In this document: positions 1 through 7,746 of the stretch, in pieces | Numbering within the stretch: position 1 is the first letter of the stretch | Layout of the letters: the number at the start of each line of letters is the position of its first letter | Source: Candidatus Glassbacteria bacterium RIFCSPLOWO2_12_FULL_58_11 | GTDB taxonomy: Bacteria > Gemmatimonadota > Glassbacteria > GWA2-58-10 | Direction: 5' to 3' | DNA: 17,461 nucleotides | Assembly: GCA_001780825.1 (NCBI GenBank) | Contig: MFIX01000235.1 | Location: 1-17,461, forward strand | Notes under the pieces: model-generated | What the model was told of the DNA's origin: nothing | The model's database searches: none | Seen by the model: the letters and a program-made list of their open reading frames with translations, nothing else | Position numbers and translations under genes: made by a program

Positions 1-1976
1 TCCTCGGGATCGGCCGCGCTGCCCGAGAGCAGGACCAGAGTGCCGACCGCGAACGAGGCCCCGGCCTTGGGGTAGAGGATCGAGGCCTGCGGCGGATTGT
101 TCGCCGCGCCCGCGCCGACCAGGATGCGGATACTGTCCACGCCCGCCGCCCCGGAGGCATCCGCGGCCAGCAGATAGATCCACTGGTCGCCGGAGGGCAG
201 GCCGCTGTAGGAGAAATAATCGCCGCTGCCGAATGCGCCGCCGAGCGAGCTGATCCAGCTCAGCGAGTTTCCGCCGAGCACACCCTCCTCGAGGTCCAGC
301 GCCCGGCCGAGGAAAGTGATCGAGGCGCCGGCCGGGAACGAGGCGAGATCGTTGGGGCTTAAGATCACGGCCGCGGGCGCGCTGTTGCCGCCGGAGGAGA
401 CGATGTCGATCGCCACGCTGTCCTGGGCCGCGCCGCCGAAAGCGTTGACCGCGGTCAGGAAAATGGTCTGTGGGCCCAGCGGCAGCCCATGGGCGACCAG
501 TTGCAGGCCGGTGCCGAACTTTCCGGACAAGCTGGAGGACCACCAGACGCCGCCGGCCTGGGCCTCGGCTGGACTGACCCCGCTGACCTGGGCCGAAAAC
601 AGGATTCCCGAGCCGGCGTTGAATATCGCCCCGGCGGATGGCGTGATAATCCTGGCTGTCGGCGCGGGCACTCCGCCCGTGGAAACTATATTGACCGTCA
701 GGCTGTCCGCTCCGGCCGCGCCCTGACGGTCCACGCCGACCAGGACAATCTTATGCGCGCCCAGCCGCAGCCCGGAATACTGGAGCGAGCCGCCCTTACC
801 GAAATAACCGTCCAGGCTGCTGATCCAGTAAAAACTGCTGTCCGGCAGACGGCCATCCTCGGCATCCTGGCCGGAGGCGAGAAAGAGCACCGGCTCGCCG
901 GCATTGAATTGGGCGCTGTCGAAAGGTGCGGAAATCGTCACCTCCGGCGCGGCATTGACCGCCCCGCCGGCGACTGTCAGGGTCAGCGTGTCCGTGGCCA
1001 GGGCGCCGAAAGCATTGCGGGCGGTCATGGTGAGCAGGTGCGTGCCGGCGGAGAGACGGTCGTAGAGGACAAACGGCCCTGCGGCGAAATTACCGTTGAT
1101 ACTGCTGGCCCAGCTCACCGAGCCGCCGGCCAGGTACCCCTCCTCGGAGTCGAAAGCCCGCGCCAGAAACAGGACTTGGGCCCCCAGCGAGACAGTCGCG
1201 CCGCGTGCGGGACTGAGAATCTGCGCCTCCGGCGGGCTGGTGACCCGCACGACGGCTGTATCGCCGGGCGCGCCCCAGGCGTAGCCGCCGACCGCGCGGA
1301 CACGCATATATATGAGTCCCTGAGGCCGCTTCTCGAAAGAGGCTGAAGTCGACCCCTCGACTACCAAGGAATCGTAATTGGTAAAGGAAGCCGAGCGGCC
1401 TGCATAGGCGATATAGCTGTCGGCATGCGACACGGCGGCCCACTGAAAAGAAATATAGCCGGTAAGGCTTATTTCATCGTGAGCGGTAATGACCGGCAGG
1501 TAGCTGGCAAGCGTAATATCCACCGCCGTGGTGCCGCCGCCGGCCACGCTCAGTTTTTCACTCACTCCCAGGTAAGTCACTCCGCGTGGCTCATAGGCCT
1601 GCACCGCCACGACCCGGCTGTCCCCGGCCTCCACCTCCAGGCTGCCGCCGAAAGTGCCGGCGGTCCGGTCGATTGCCAGATCGGTTTCAGCCAGGAGCTT
1701 CCGGGGGCTCGAGGTCTCATCGAAGACCAGGGCGTGGATACTTGTGATCAAGGCGGCCTGGGCTAACAGGATTCCGCTGCCGGCGGGCTTTTTGTCCTTG
1801 ATCGCGGCGATGCTCATTTTCAAGGGATCGAGGGAATCCGCGGAGGCGAAACGGACCGAGACCAGCAGGGCTCCCCGCTCTCCGGAGGGCATCAGGAGCG
1901 CATCCCGGTCGCGGCAGCCCGCGGCGCTCAGCAGGGTTAGAAAAATGAGGGCGATACATCGGAGGGGAATTTTCAT
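1..1976 (-). CDS. Ig/PKD-like repeat lipoprotein, partial (C-terminus beyond window)
   Basis: The reading frame is open from an ATG at 1976 to the left edge: 658 codons with no stop. The N-terminus looks like a lipoprotein signal peptide: MKIPLR, a hydrophobic stretch, then LLSAAGC with Cys21 as the probable lipidated residue. Residues about 22-150 form a beta-rich region and about 150-245 an FN3-like module. From about residue 249, units of about 95 residues repeat, starting near 249, 344, 436, 532 and 627. Each opens with an I-x-x-P motif (ILSP, ISAP, ITP, ILYP) and carries a W-x-S-S-[IL]-x-G-x-F signature (SWASSINGNF, YWISSLDGYF, SWISSLGGAF). This is typical of extracellular Ig/PKD-like folds. 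The protein is probably anchored in the outer membrane, with a role in adhesion or surface structure, but no catalytic domain is visible. It starts 8 nt after the upstream gene's stop, so it is the last gene seen of a three-gene operon. An in-frame GTG three codons upstream is possible but fits the signal peptide less well. Confidence 0.85.
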   Translation of the reverse strand, partial: MKIPLRCIALIFLTLLSAAGCRDRDALLMPSGERGALLVSVRFASADSLDPLKMSIAAIKDKKPAGSGILLAQAALITSIHALVFDETSSPRKLLAETDLAIDRTAGTFGGSLEVEAGDSRVVAVQAYEPRGVTYLGVSEKLSVAGGGTTAVDITLASYLPVITAHDEISLTGYISFQWAAVSHADSYIAYAGRSASFTNYDSLVVEGSTSASFEKRPQGLIYMRVRAVGGYAWGAPGDTAVVRVTSPPEAQILSPARGATVSLGAQVLFLARAFDSEEGYLAGGSVSWASSINGNFAAGPFVLYDRLSAGTHLLTMTARNAFGALATDTLTLTVAGGAVNAAPEVTISAPFDSAQFNAGEPVLFLASGQDAEDGRLPDSSFYWISSLDGYFGKGGSLQYSGLRLGAHKIVLVGVDRQGAAGADSLTVNIVSTGGVPAPTARIITPSAGAIFNAGSGILFSAQVSGVSPAEAQAGGVWWSSSLSGKFGTGLQLVAHGLPLGPQTIFLTAVNAFGGAAQDSVAIDIVSSGGNSAPAAVILSPNDLASFPAGASITFLGRALDLEEGVLGGNSLSWISSLGGAFGSGDYFSYSGLPSGDQWIYLLAADASGAAGVDSIRILVGAGAANNPPQASILYPKAGASFAVGTLVLLSGSAADPE

Positions 1977-1984
1977 CTCGCGCA

Positions 1985-2521
1985 CTAGGGTAAGCTCCCG
2001 GTGATTGCCACGGTTCCACGGCTGGATGAGGGACCGGACTTCCCCCCTCCGCTGGTGGCGGCGAGTATCGCGGTGGCCGCCGCCGCTCCTCCGGCGATCC
2101 AGAACCAGCGGCGCTTATAGAAGGGCTTCTTTACAGCCGCTTTCCGCTCGAATGTGGTAGCGACGTAGGGCGGCGCCGGCCGCAGACCGTAAAGCAGGAC
2201 CCGGTAACCGGGCCGGACCGGAGCGGTGCTCTCAAGGATTTTCAGCCGGCAGGTGCTGTCGGCGGCGGTAACCACGATACCGCGGGCCACCCGGTTGCCG
2301 TACTGCACGCCCTGGTAAAAAATATTCAGGTAGACCACTCCCCGGGTGTCAAGGTTCACGCCGGAGCGCATTCCGGCTCCGGCGGTGACCAGGCTGTCAG
2401 TATTATCCACCTCGAGCAGCGGGACATCCAGGGAATCCGCCTCCGGAGCCTGGGCTAGGGTAGTCCCCCGGAGCAGCAGCAGGAGCAGGGTGGACAGCAG
2501 CAGCGATATTTTAGCGGTCAA
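1985..2521 (-). CDS. Small exported protein with C-terminal membrane segment, unknown function
   Basis: This 178-residue protein belongs to no family I recognise. It has a clear N-terminal signal peptide (MTAKI, a leucine-rich core, then TTLAQA). A beta-rich middle part (about residues 50-125) holds VVYLNIFYQG and a phrase about a recorded value and 'RPGYRVLLYGL'. A basic-aromatic motif, KKPFYKRRWFWIAGG, leads into one hydrophobic segment (about residues 137-156) and then a glycine/serine-rich tail. That arrangement suggests a protein exported by Sec and held in the inner membrane by its C-terminus. The start is a TTG, chosen because AAGGA lies 8 nt upstream and the signal peptide begins there. 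It lies between the SPOR protein gene (19-nt gap) and the Ig-repeat lipoprotein gene (8-nt gap), so the three are almost certainly one transcript with a common envelope role. Confidence 0.7.
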   Translation of the reverse strand: MTAKISLLLSTLLLLLLRGTTLAQAPEADSLDVPLLEVDNTDSLVTAGAGMRSGVNLDTRGVVYLNIFYQGVQYGNRVARGIVVTAADSTCRLKILESTAPVRPGYRVLLYGLRPAPPYVATTFERKAAVKKPFYKRRWFWIAGGAAAATAILAATSGGGKSGPSSSRGTVAITGSLP

Positions 2522-2540
2522 AGTTAAGGTCCTTACATTT

Positions 2541-3377
2541 TCAGCGAACTTGAACGATCATCGGCCGGGCGCCAGTCACACTGGAAAAGCGCTGCACGGC
2601 AGCGGCGGCGGACTCCCGGTCCGGCCAGTACCCGGCCTTGACCCGGAACAGCCCATCCGCGCTGTCCTCGACCCAGAGATAGATTCCGGTTCCATCCAGA
2701 CGCGCGGCCAGCTTTTCGGCCTCGCCCCGCCTGGAGAAAGCGCCGAGCTGGACCGCCCAGTCGCGGCCGTCCAGGCCCACGATCCAGACATCCTGCCCGG
2801 AAATGCCGGCGATCCGGCCGGCCGCCTGACGGGCCTCGGCCAGCGAATTGAACAGCGACAACCTTACCCGGTGCACCTCGCCCAGGCGGCTGACCTCGGC
2901 GGTTTCAATCCGGGAGGCATAAGCGGTCCCGCGAAAGGAATCCGCCAGTTTCCGGGCATTCGGCTCCTCGCGGAAAGAGCCGGCCTGGATGGTGTAGGGT
3001 CCGGCCACGCTGTCCACCTCGAGGCCGGTGGATTGATTGAGTACGATCACCCGGAGCGGCTCCAGCGGCCTGGTGTGGTTGTAGGTCAGCTCGGCGGGCA
3101 GTTCAATCGTGTCGCGGACCGTGCGGTAGCCCTCCTTCTCGATCCGCAGAAAGTGCCGGCCCTGGCTGACAGGCTGGCTGAACAGCACCCCGGAGTCATC
3201 GGTAAGGCCCAGCTCGAGGCTGTCCAGGGTAACAGTCGCATTGGCCTGGCCGACCGAGACAAACAGGCTGTGGGCCGTCAGGGCCGGAGGAGCAAGCAGG
3301 CTAAAGGCAAAGGGAAGGAGCAGGCCGGAAAGTAGAGAAATCGCGCGAGACGGTTTTACACAAAGGCCTGGAGTCAT
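2541..3377 (-). CDS. Secreted PEGA + double SPOR domain protein
   Basis: This 278-residue protein has a basic N-terminus and a hydrophobic signal sequence (residues about 12-35). Residues about 36-93 resemble a PEGA domain: short beta strands, then GRHFLRIEKEGYRT. Two SPOR-type modules follow. The first (about 126-202) begins GPYTIQAGSF and the second (206-278) begins DWAVQLGAFSRRGEAEKLA; both carry the expected [VI]Q[AL]G[AS]F motif. SPOR domains bind denuded glycan strands of peptidoglycan, so this is probably a periplasmic wall-associated protein. It is the first gene of an operon with a small membrane-anchored protein and a repeat lipoprotein. No good Shine-Dalgarno sequence precedes the ATG. 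The AT-rich region upstream (3420-3480) is the likely promoter. Domain calls rest on motif recognition only. Confidence 0.8.
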   Translation of the reverse strand: MTPGLCVKPSRAISLLSGLLLPFAFSLLAPPALTAHSLFVSVGQANATVTLDSLELGLTDDSGVLFSQPVSQGRHFLRIEKEGYRTVRDTIELPAELTYNHTRPLEPLRVIVLNQSTGLEVDSVAGPYTIQAGSFREEPNARKLADSFRGTAYASRIETAEVSRLGEVHRVRLSLFNSLAEARQAAGRIAGISGQDVWIVGLDGRDWAVQLGAFSRRGEAEKLAARLDGTGIYLWVEDSADGLFRVKAGYWPDRESAAAAVQRFSSVTGARPMIVQVR

Positions 3378-3430
3378 CGCAGTTTCGGGAAAGTGGGTGA
3401 GAAAGTGTGTCAGACTCTTCGATTTAAGTA

Positions 3431-3458
3431 AATATATAATGCATTATAGAAAATGCAA
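3431..3458 (-). promoter_or_regulatory. Candidate promoter of the SPOR/lipoprotein operon
   Basis: The only strongly AT-rich stretch between the glycosyltransferase gene and the SPOR gene lies here. On the minus strand TTGCAT (3458-3453) is followed after 16 nt by TATATT (3436-3431). A perfect 14-bp palindrome, TATAATGCATTATA (3435-3448), sits inside it and could be an operator or just AT-rich promoter sequence. Other -10-like hexamers overlap, so the exact boxes are uncertain. Confidence 0.3.
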
Positions 3459-3509
3459 TATAATGTATATACTCAAATTAAATAATCGGCAGGAAGTTCG
3501 GAAGGATAT

Positions 3510-4793
3510 TCAACCGCGCTCCTCGAGCAGCTCAGCCAGCCGGCCGACCAGGCTGGCCCGCTCATAGCGGGCCAGCTCCGCCTGATCCGGCGGCCCCAGC
3601 AGGGGTTTTCCCGCCCGGAAACGCCCGAGAAATTTTTGCAGAGTCTCTTTGACAAGGGCTCTGTCCGGAGAGGTCAACATCACCCCGGCGCGGGTCCGCT
3701 CCAGCACTTGCGAGACCGCCCCCTCCGGCGCCAGGGCCAGCACCGGCAGCCCGGCCCCGAAATAATCATAGAGCTTGCCCGGCACCACCAGGGCGGCCCG
3801 CGGGTCGAAACTCTCCACCAGGAGCGCCAAGTGGGACCCGGCCAGCCTTTTCAGGATTTCACCACGGGGCAGGTACCCGCTGAAAACCACCTCCTCAGCC
3901 AGACCCAGTTTCTCAGCTTGAACCTTCAGTCGGCTGTCACAGGGGCCGGCCAGCTCGAGCTGGAATGGCGCCGGACCGCATGGTTTTTCATTTTTCAGCG
4001 CGGCCAGGGCCTCGAGAAGCGCGCTTATGTCTCGGCCCAGGGTGAGATTACCGGCATGGATTATCCGCAAGGGACCCGCAGAAAGCGCATCTTTTTTCAG
4101 GGCGGCAAACTCCGCGCTGTCGAAACCGTTGGGCAGGAACTGAAATTTATCGGGGGGCTGGCCTGGGTAACGGCCGCGGAAGTCCTCCACCGCCTCCCGG
4201 CTTGAGGCCAGGACGAGGTCTGCGCGCCGGATGACCGCGCGCTCCAGCTTGCGCTGGAAAGACTCGTGCACGGGTGTCGGAAACCTCCGGTAAATCCCAC
4301 TGACCCAGGGGTCCCGGAAATCGGCAGCCCATTTTTTCCCGTAGCGCCGGGACAGGTACATGGCCGCCAGATGCGCGGTCTCGGGCGGACTGGTGCTCAT
4401 GATCCAGTCCACCTCGCCCACCTTTGCTCGCGCCGCGGAAACCGCCGGTTTTATCCAGCCAAAGTAGACATCGGGCACTGGCAGCCAGTCGGCGAGTTTT
4501 CTCAAGCGGCGAATCGCACCCTCGCTGCGGACTTTTCCCGGTTCCCGGCCCTTGCGCGAAAACGCATCAAAAATCCGCGCCGGATTGAACACCCCGGTTC
4601 GCAGGACTTCCGCGGAGGGCGGGATGCGCTCCAGCAGGCTTTCATCTGTGTGCCAGTAGCCGCTCTCCGGCCCGGCGACCACCGTGCTGCGCCAGCCCAG
4701 AGGCTCCAGCAGACGCACGGTCTCCACGGCGCGCAGCACCCCGCCCCCGCCGTGCGGCGGGAAAAAATAAGAGAGCAGCAGAAGGTTTTTCAT
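3510..4793 (-). CDS. Glycosyltransferase family 4 (GT-B fold)
   Basis: This 427-residue cytoplasmic or membrane-peripheral glycosyltransferase probably transfers a sugar from a nucleotide donor to a surface polysaccharide or glycolipid. The N-terminus (residues 1-25) has the typical SYFFPPHGGGGVLRAVE start of the acceptor domain. WAADFRDPW near residue 155 is characteristic of GT4 proteins. The donor half begins near residue 225 with LRIIHAGNL, and later GYLPRGEI and VPGKLYDYFGAGLPVLAL form the donor-binding C-terminal signature. Length is normal for the family. GGAG lies very close to the ATG (TTTGGAGATATG). It is not obviously in an operon: 216 nt separate it from the aminopeptidase gene upstream and 132 nt from the SPOR gene downstream. 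Donor and acceptor cannot be told from sequence. Confidence 0.88.
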   Translation of the reverse strand: MKNLLLLSYFFPPHGGGGVLRAVETVRLLEPLGWRSTVVAGPESGYWHTDESLLERIPPSAEVLRTGVFNPARIFDAFSRKGREPGKVRSEGAIRRLRKLADWLPVPDVYFGWIKPAVSAARAKVGEVDWIMSTSPPETAHLAAMYLSRRYGKKWAADFRDPWVSGIYRRFPTPVHESFQRKLERAVIRRADLVLASSREAVEDFRGRYPGQPPDKFQFLPNGFDSAEFAALKKDALSAGPLRIIHAGNLTLGRDISALLEALAALKNEKPCGPAPFQLELAGPCDSRLKVQAEKLGLAEEVVFSGYLPRGEILKRLAGSHLALLVESFDPRAALVVPGKLYDYFGAGLPVLALAPEGAVSQVLERTRAGVMLTSPDRALVKETLQKFLGRFRAGKPLLGPPDQAELARYERASLVGRLAELLEERG

Positions 4794-4925
4794 ATCTCCA
4801 AACGACCAGGTTAAGCATTCCTTGAAAAGCGGACCGGGCTCGATGCGTGTCGATTTAATATCTGCAGTTGATAGAGAGAAATCGTATTAGCAAATTCCGT
4901 GTAACGCTATAGATATAATGAATTT

Positions 4926-4954
4926 GTAGGGGAGGGTTTGAAACCCTCCCCTAC
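4926..4954. repeat. GTAGGGG-type intergenic palindrome
   Basis: A perfect inverted repeat with 14-bp arms, GTAGGGGAGGGTTT and its complement, around one central base. It shares its GTAGGGG/CCCCTAC ends with the palindrome at 14675-14702. It lies in the gap downstream of the M29 aminopeptidase gene, where its hairpin could also slow or end transcription, though no run of T follows. It looks like a copy of a dispersed short palindromic repeat. Confidence 0.75.
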
Positions 4955-5009
4955 GAGGATCAGGGAAAACCAGCCACTTTATAGATATTTCAGCACGTTC
5001 CTCGGCAGT

Positions 5010-5969
5010 TTACGGTTTTCTGCCTGTCTCCAGCTCAACAGTTACTCCATCAACCTCCAATTCCTCGCAGCTCACCACCGCATCCCAGTGCCCGGCGGCA
5101 ACATTTTCGCCGCCGAAAGAACGGTTGTCGCCGAAACCGAAATGCACCGTCCCCGTCGCTTTCTCGGCTTCGAGAGTGACCGCGCCGGGACGGGCCAGGG
5201 GGTTGGTGCCGATCCCGAACTCTCCCAGCATCCGCTCGGCCGGGCCGCTCAGCATTTCCAGCAGACGGCGGCTCTTTGCGCCGCCGGCCCCGGCGATTTT
5301 CCCTCTCCTGATCTCTAGAACCAGCCCCTCCACCGCGCCCAGGCCGGCGAATGCCACATCGACCACGATCCGCCCCTCGGTGCTGCCTGGCACAGGCGAC
5401 CAGCTCACCTCGCCGGCGGGCAGGTTGCCGAAACGTCCCGGCTCGCGGTAGAAGCCGTCATCCAGATATAGCCGCCTCCCGCGTACCGAAAGCCGCAGTT
5501 CCGTCCCCCCGGCGCACTTGAGGGTAATTTTTGCCGCTCCGGCCAGACGGCCGGCCAGGACCCGGGTGCTCCGGTCAACCAGCTCCGCGCTCCCCGGTGC
5601 AAAGAGGCGGGAGAGCATTTCCTCTGTGATTCCCGGCATGGAGGCGATCCGCACACCGTTCTCATGGCAGGCCTTGCGCCTTGCCTCGGTGTGCGAGAGA
5701 GATTTCGAGCTCACCAGCAGGGCGGCCGCCCCGCGGGAGAGCGCCTCCGAGGTAAATCCCGCCGGTGCCTTTCCCGGCGCCTCCACCAGCCCGATCTCCA
5801 GCAGCTCGCAGGAGTGCCCGATCTTCCGGGCGCTTGCAACAAGCTTTTTCCCGAGCTCGAGGCATGGCGGGTCGGCCGCCACCAACAGCAGCTCTCCGGG
5901 CCGCAAAGCGAAATGATCGCTGCAAATCATGTGCAGCGCCAGTTCGAGCGGATCGGGAGAGCCTGTCAT
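5010..5969 (-). CDS. M29-family (leucyl) aminopeptidase-like protein
   Basis: This 319-residue protein resembles the M29 (thermophilic metallo-aminopeptidase, AmpS/AmpT) family, which removes N-terminal residues from peptides using two metal ions. The signature lies in the second half: GNLPAGEVSWSP (metal-ligand Glu), LGEFGIGTNP (second Glu), ATGTVHFGFGDN (His) and GGENVAAGHWD (His-x-Asp). These match the order of the metal ligands in AmpS-type enzymes. It is shorter than the usual 370-410 residues, and the Tyr found seven residues after the HIALG-type histidine in AmpS is not at the same place. It may belong to the compact subgroup with the GDN-x-x-FGG motif. No signal peptide is present, so it should be cytoplasmic. 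It lies 157 nt downstream of the NAGS-like gene and may share its transcript. Confidence 0.8.
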   Translation of the reverse strand: MTGSPDPLELALHMICSDHFALRPGELLLVAADPPCLELGKKLVASARKIGHSCELLEIGLVEAPGKAPAGFTSEALSRGAAALLVSSKSLSHTEARRKACHENGVRIASMPGITEEMLSRLFAPGSAELVDRSTRVLAGRLAGAAKITLKCAGGTELRLSVRGRRLYLDDGFYREPGRFGNLPAGEVSWSPVPGSTEGRIVVDVAFAGLGAVEGLVLEIRRGKIAGAGGAKSRRLLEMLSGPAERMLGEFGIGTNPLARPGAVTLEAEKATGTVHFGFGDNRSFGGENVAAGHWDAVVSCEELEVDGVTVELETGRKP

Positions 5970-5995
5970 GTTCTCAATTTCCTGCCGGAAACCCG

Positions 5996-6021
5996 CAGGG
6001 GCGGCCTGGAAGCCGCCCCTG
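5996..6021. repeat. CAGGGGCGGC intergenic palindrome
   Basis: An inverted repeat with 10-bp arms, CAGGGGCGGC and GCCGCCCCTG, around a 6-nt loop. It lies 27-52 nt upstream of the M29 gene's start codon, so it probably falls in the 5' leader or the spacer between the NAGS-like and M29 genes. It resembles the GTAGGGG palindromes at 4926 and 14675 but differs at its outer end. Confidence 0.55.
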
Positions 6022-6126
6022 ATGATTCCGGATTACCGAGAAATATCGAATAGTTCAGCAGAAAATACCTGCGCTTTACCCGGCACAGCCGACCGGCCGC
6101 GGCCGGAGTGTCTTGTCTCCGTCTAT

Positions 6127-7452
6127 TTAGACCACTGTCCTCCGGGTCTTTTTCACCCGCTCGATATACTTCCCGACCTCCTGGGGGGTGAGGCCGATCC
6201 AGTAGATGTTCCATTCCGGAGTGCGCTGGAAGCCCTCGGCTTGCTCGAGATACCAGCGGTTGATCGGGTTATGGGGGCTGGCCCGCCAGATCAGCTTGGC
6301 GTAGTGCTTCGTCAGTTCGCGCCATAGCGGAGCGCCCATGCCCTCCCCCTGCCAGCGCCGTCCGACCACGAACTTGTCCAGGTAGAAAATATCGCCCTCC
6401 AGGGGCTTGACCACGATCACGCCGTGATAGTTCCGCTCATAAAGCACGCGGTGGGGCGGCTCCCGGAAATAGTCCTCGACCAGGGCCTTATCGAAGCCAT
6501 CCTCGATCAGCTCGCGCAGGCGCTCGAGGTCGAGTCCTTTGAAAGAGCGGGCCTCGCGGATTTCATGGCCGGCGCGGATATAGGTGCCCTGCCCCTTGAC
6601 CGTGAAAAGCTCGTAGAGCAGGTTGCCCGCCGAGGCGAACTGCAGGGTCAGGTTCGGCACCTCGCGCAGGACCCGCACCCCGGCCTCGAGCTGCTGGAGC
6701 GCGTTCTCATCCAGATCCCCCGAGGCGATCAGCGACTTGTAGTCCGTGCTGAGGATGATGTTTCTGATCAGCTCGCCCTTGCGGTCGAGAATCCCGCCCT
6801 GCTCGCTGATCACGATAAATTTCTGGGGCTCGATCCGCTTGCATAGCGCCTTGGCCACTTTCTCGGCGCTGATAATCCGCAACTGCCCGCGATTGTCCAT
6901 CGCCACCGGCGAGATGACCGGGATATGCCGGTTTTTCACCAGCGATTTGAGCGGCGCGAGATTCAGGTGGCCGGCCAGGATACGGAAATCGAAATCCGGT
7001 TTTTCAGGCTGGGGCGTCCGGAGGCTGAAAATCTCGTTATGCACTCCAGCCGCCTTGCCGCCGGCAGCGGTGACCGCAGAGACCAGCCGGCTGCTGGTAG
7101 CGACCAGGTCGCGGATTCGCCTTCCCGGAGCTTTCAATTTTTGGCTGCCGCTCTGTGCGGCTGGCCGCACCAGGTTGCCTCCGGCCACCTGCAGGTTATC
7201 GAGCACGATCACCGGATAAAGGTTCAGGCCGCAGAGGTAGGCCAGGTCCAGGGCGACTGCCTTGACCGAGCGCTCGAGGGTCTCGGCGCTTATCAGCAGC
7301 ACCGCAAAACGCCAGGGGACAATGTCCCGGAACATCTTCACGTACATCGAGGCTTCGCGGCTCAGCCCGATGTTTGAGAAGAAGTCGATTACCTGGTCAT
7401 AACCGCGGGTGGAGGCGGGCGAGAGTTTATTCGGCCGTCTTTTATCTGTCAT
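6127..7452 (-). CDS. N-acetylglutamate synthase-like protein: degenerate acetylglutamate-kinase domain + DUF619 acetyltransferase
   Basis: This 441-residue protein has the layout of the NAGS/NAGK fusions of some proteobacteria and of vertebrate NAGS. Residues about 40-280 form an amino-acid-kinase-like domain (RFAVLLISAETLERS, IPVISPVAMD, FIVISEQGGILD). It is followed by the linker ELFTVKGQGTYI and a GNAT domain of the DUF619 type (about 285-441). That domain shows YLDKFVVGRRWQGEGMG (acetyl-CoA loop), LIWRASPHNPINRWY and WNIYWIGL, which match human NAGS closely. The kinase half lacks the Lys-Gly-Gly and HG[AG]GP glycine loops, and its VIVLDN stands where the second should be. The NxNAD motif reads IISAEK. 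The likely reaction is acetyl-CoA + glutamate to N-acetylglutamate, the first step of arginine synthesis, with the N-terminal half probably regulatory. No other arginine gene is nearby. Another amino-acid acceptor cannot be excluded. Confidence 0.8.
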   Translation of the reverse strand: MTDKRRPNKLSPASTRGYDQVIDFFSNIGLSREASMYVKMFRDIVPWRFAVLLISAETLERSVKAVALDLAYLCGLNLYPVIVLDNLQVAGGNLVRPAAQSGSQKLKAPGRRIRDLVATSSRLVSAVTAAGGKAAGVHNEIFSLRTPQPEKPDFDFRILAGHLNLAPLKSLVKNRHIPVISPVAMDNRGQLRIISAEKVAKALCKRIEPQKFIVISEQGGILDRKGELIRNIILSTDYKSLIASGDLDENALQQLEAGVRVLREVPNLTLQFASAGNLLYELFTVKGQGTYIRAGHEIREARSFKGLDLERLRELIEDGFDKALVEDYFREPPHRVLYERNYHGVIVVKPLEGDIFYLDKFVVGRRWQGEGMGAPLWRELTKHYAKLIWRASPHNPINRWYLEQAEGFQRTPEWNIYWIGLTPQEVGKYIERVKKTRRTVV

Positions 7453-7567
7453 ACTAATCTTTACTTTCCGTAATCAAAGGCTTTTCCAGCTCGACGCAAC
7501 TATTGTCGAGTCTCGGAAATAATTTGAAATACTAAATGCGTGTATGCGGCTTTAACTAATCATTCTC

Positions 7568-7673
7568 AAATCCCCCCTTGCCCCCCTTTGCCAAAGGGGG
7601 GAATCAACTTCCCCCTTTCAAAGGGGGTGCACTCCACCTCCCCCTTTGAAAAAGGGGGATACAAGGGGGATTT
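7568..7673. repeat. Array of three C/G-rich hairpins with terminal inverted repeats, 29-nt period
   Basis: Three perfect short hairpins stand in a row: 7581-7601 (CCCCCCTTTG and complement), 7611-7627 (CCCCCTTT and complement) and 7640-7658 (CCCCCTTT and complement). Their TTT tracts begin at 7587, 7616 and 7645, an exact 29-nt period. The unit is bounded by AAATCCCCCCTTG at 7568-7580 and its near-complement CAAGGGGGATTT at 7662-7673. It lies between the slipin stop and the NAGS-like start and contains no plausible gene. It resembles the C-rich/G-rich interspersed repeats known from many bacterial genomes, possibly of MITE origin, and may also act as a transcription terminator after slipin. 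Confidence 0.75.
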
Positions 7674-7746
7674 TTCAAGACGCGATTCTAGTTTTAGCGG
7701 ACTATCCTTATCGGTCGGAATACCTGAACGTCATTATGCTAAAAAA

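Noticed and set aside
316..1346. Long plus-strand frames opposite the Ig-repeat lipoprotein
   Set aside because: The minus-strand frame is open throughout, repeats with a regular period and has a lipoprotein signal. The plus frames have only compositional openness.
2346..3335. A 329-codon plus-strand frame opposite the SPOR gene
   Set aside because: The minus strand has a signal peptide and two SPOR motifs; the plus translation has none.
7568..7673. A CRISPR array, because of regular spacing
   Set aside because: There are only three short hairpins with 9-12 nt between them and no 24-40 nt repeats separated by unique spacers. No cas gene is near.
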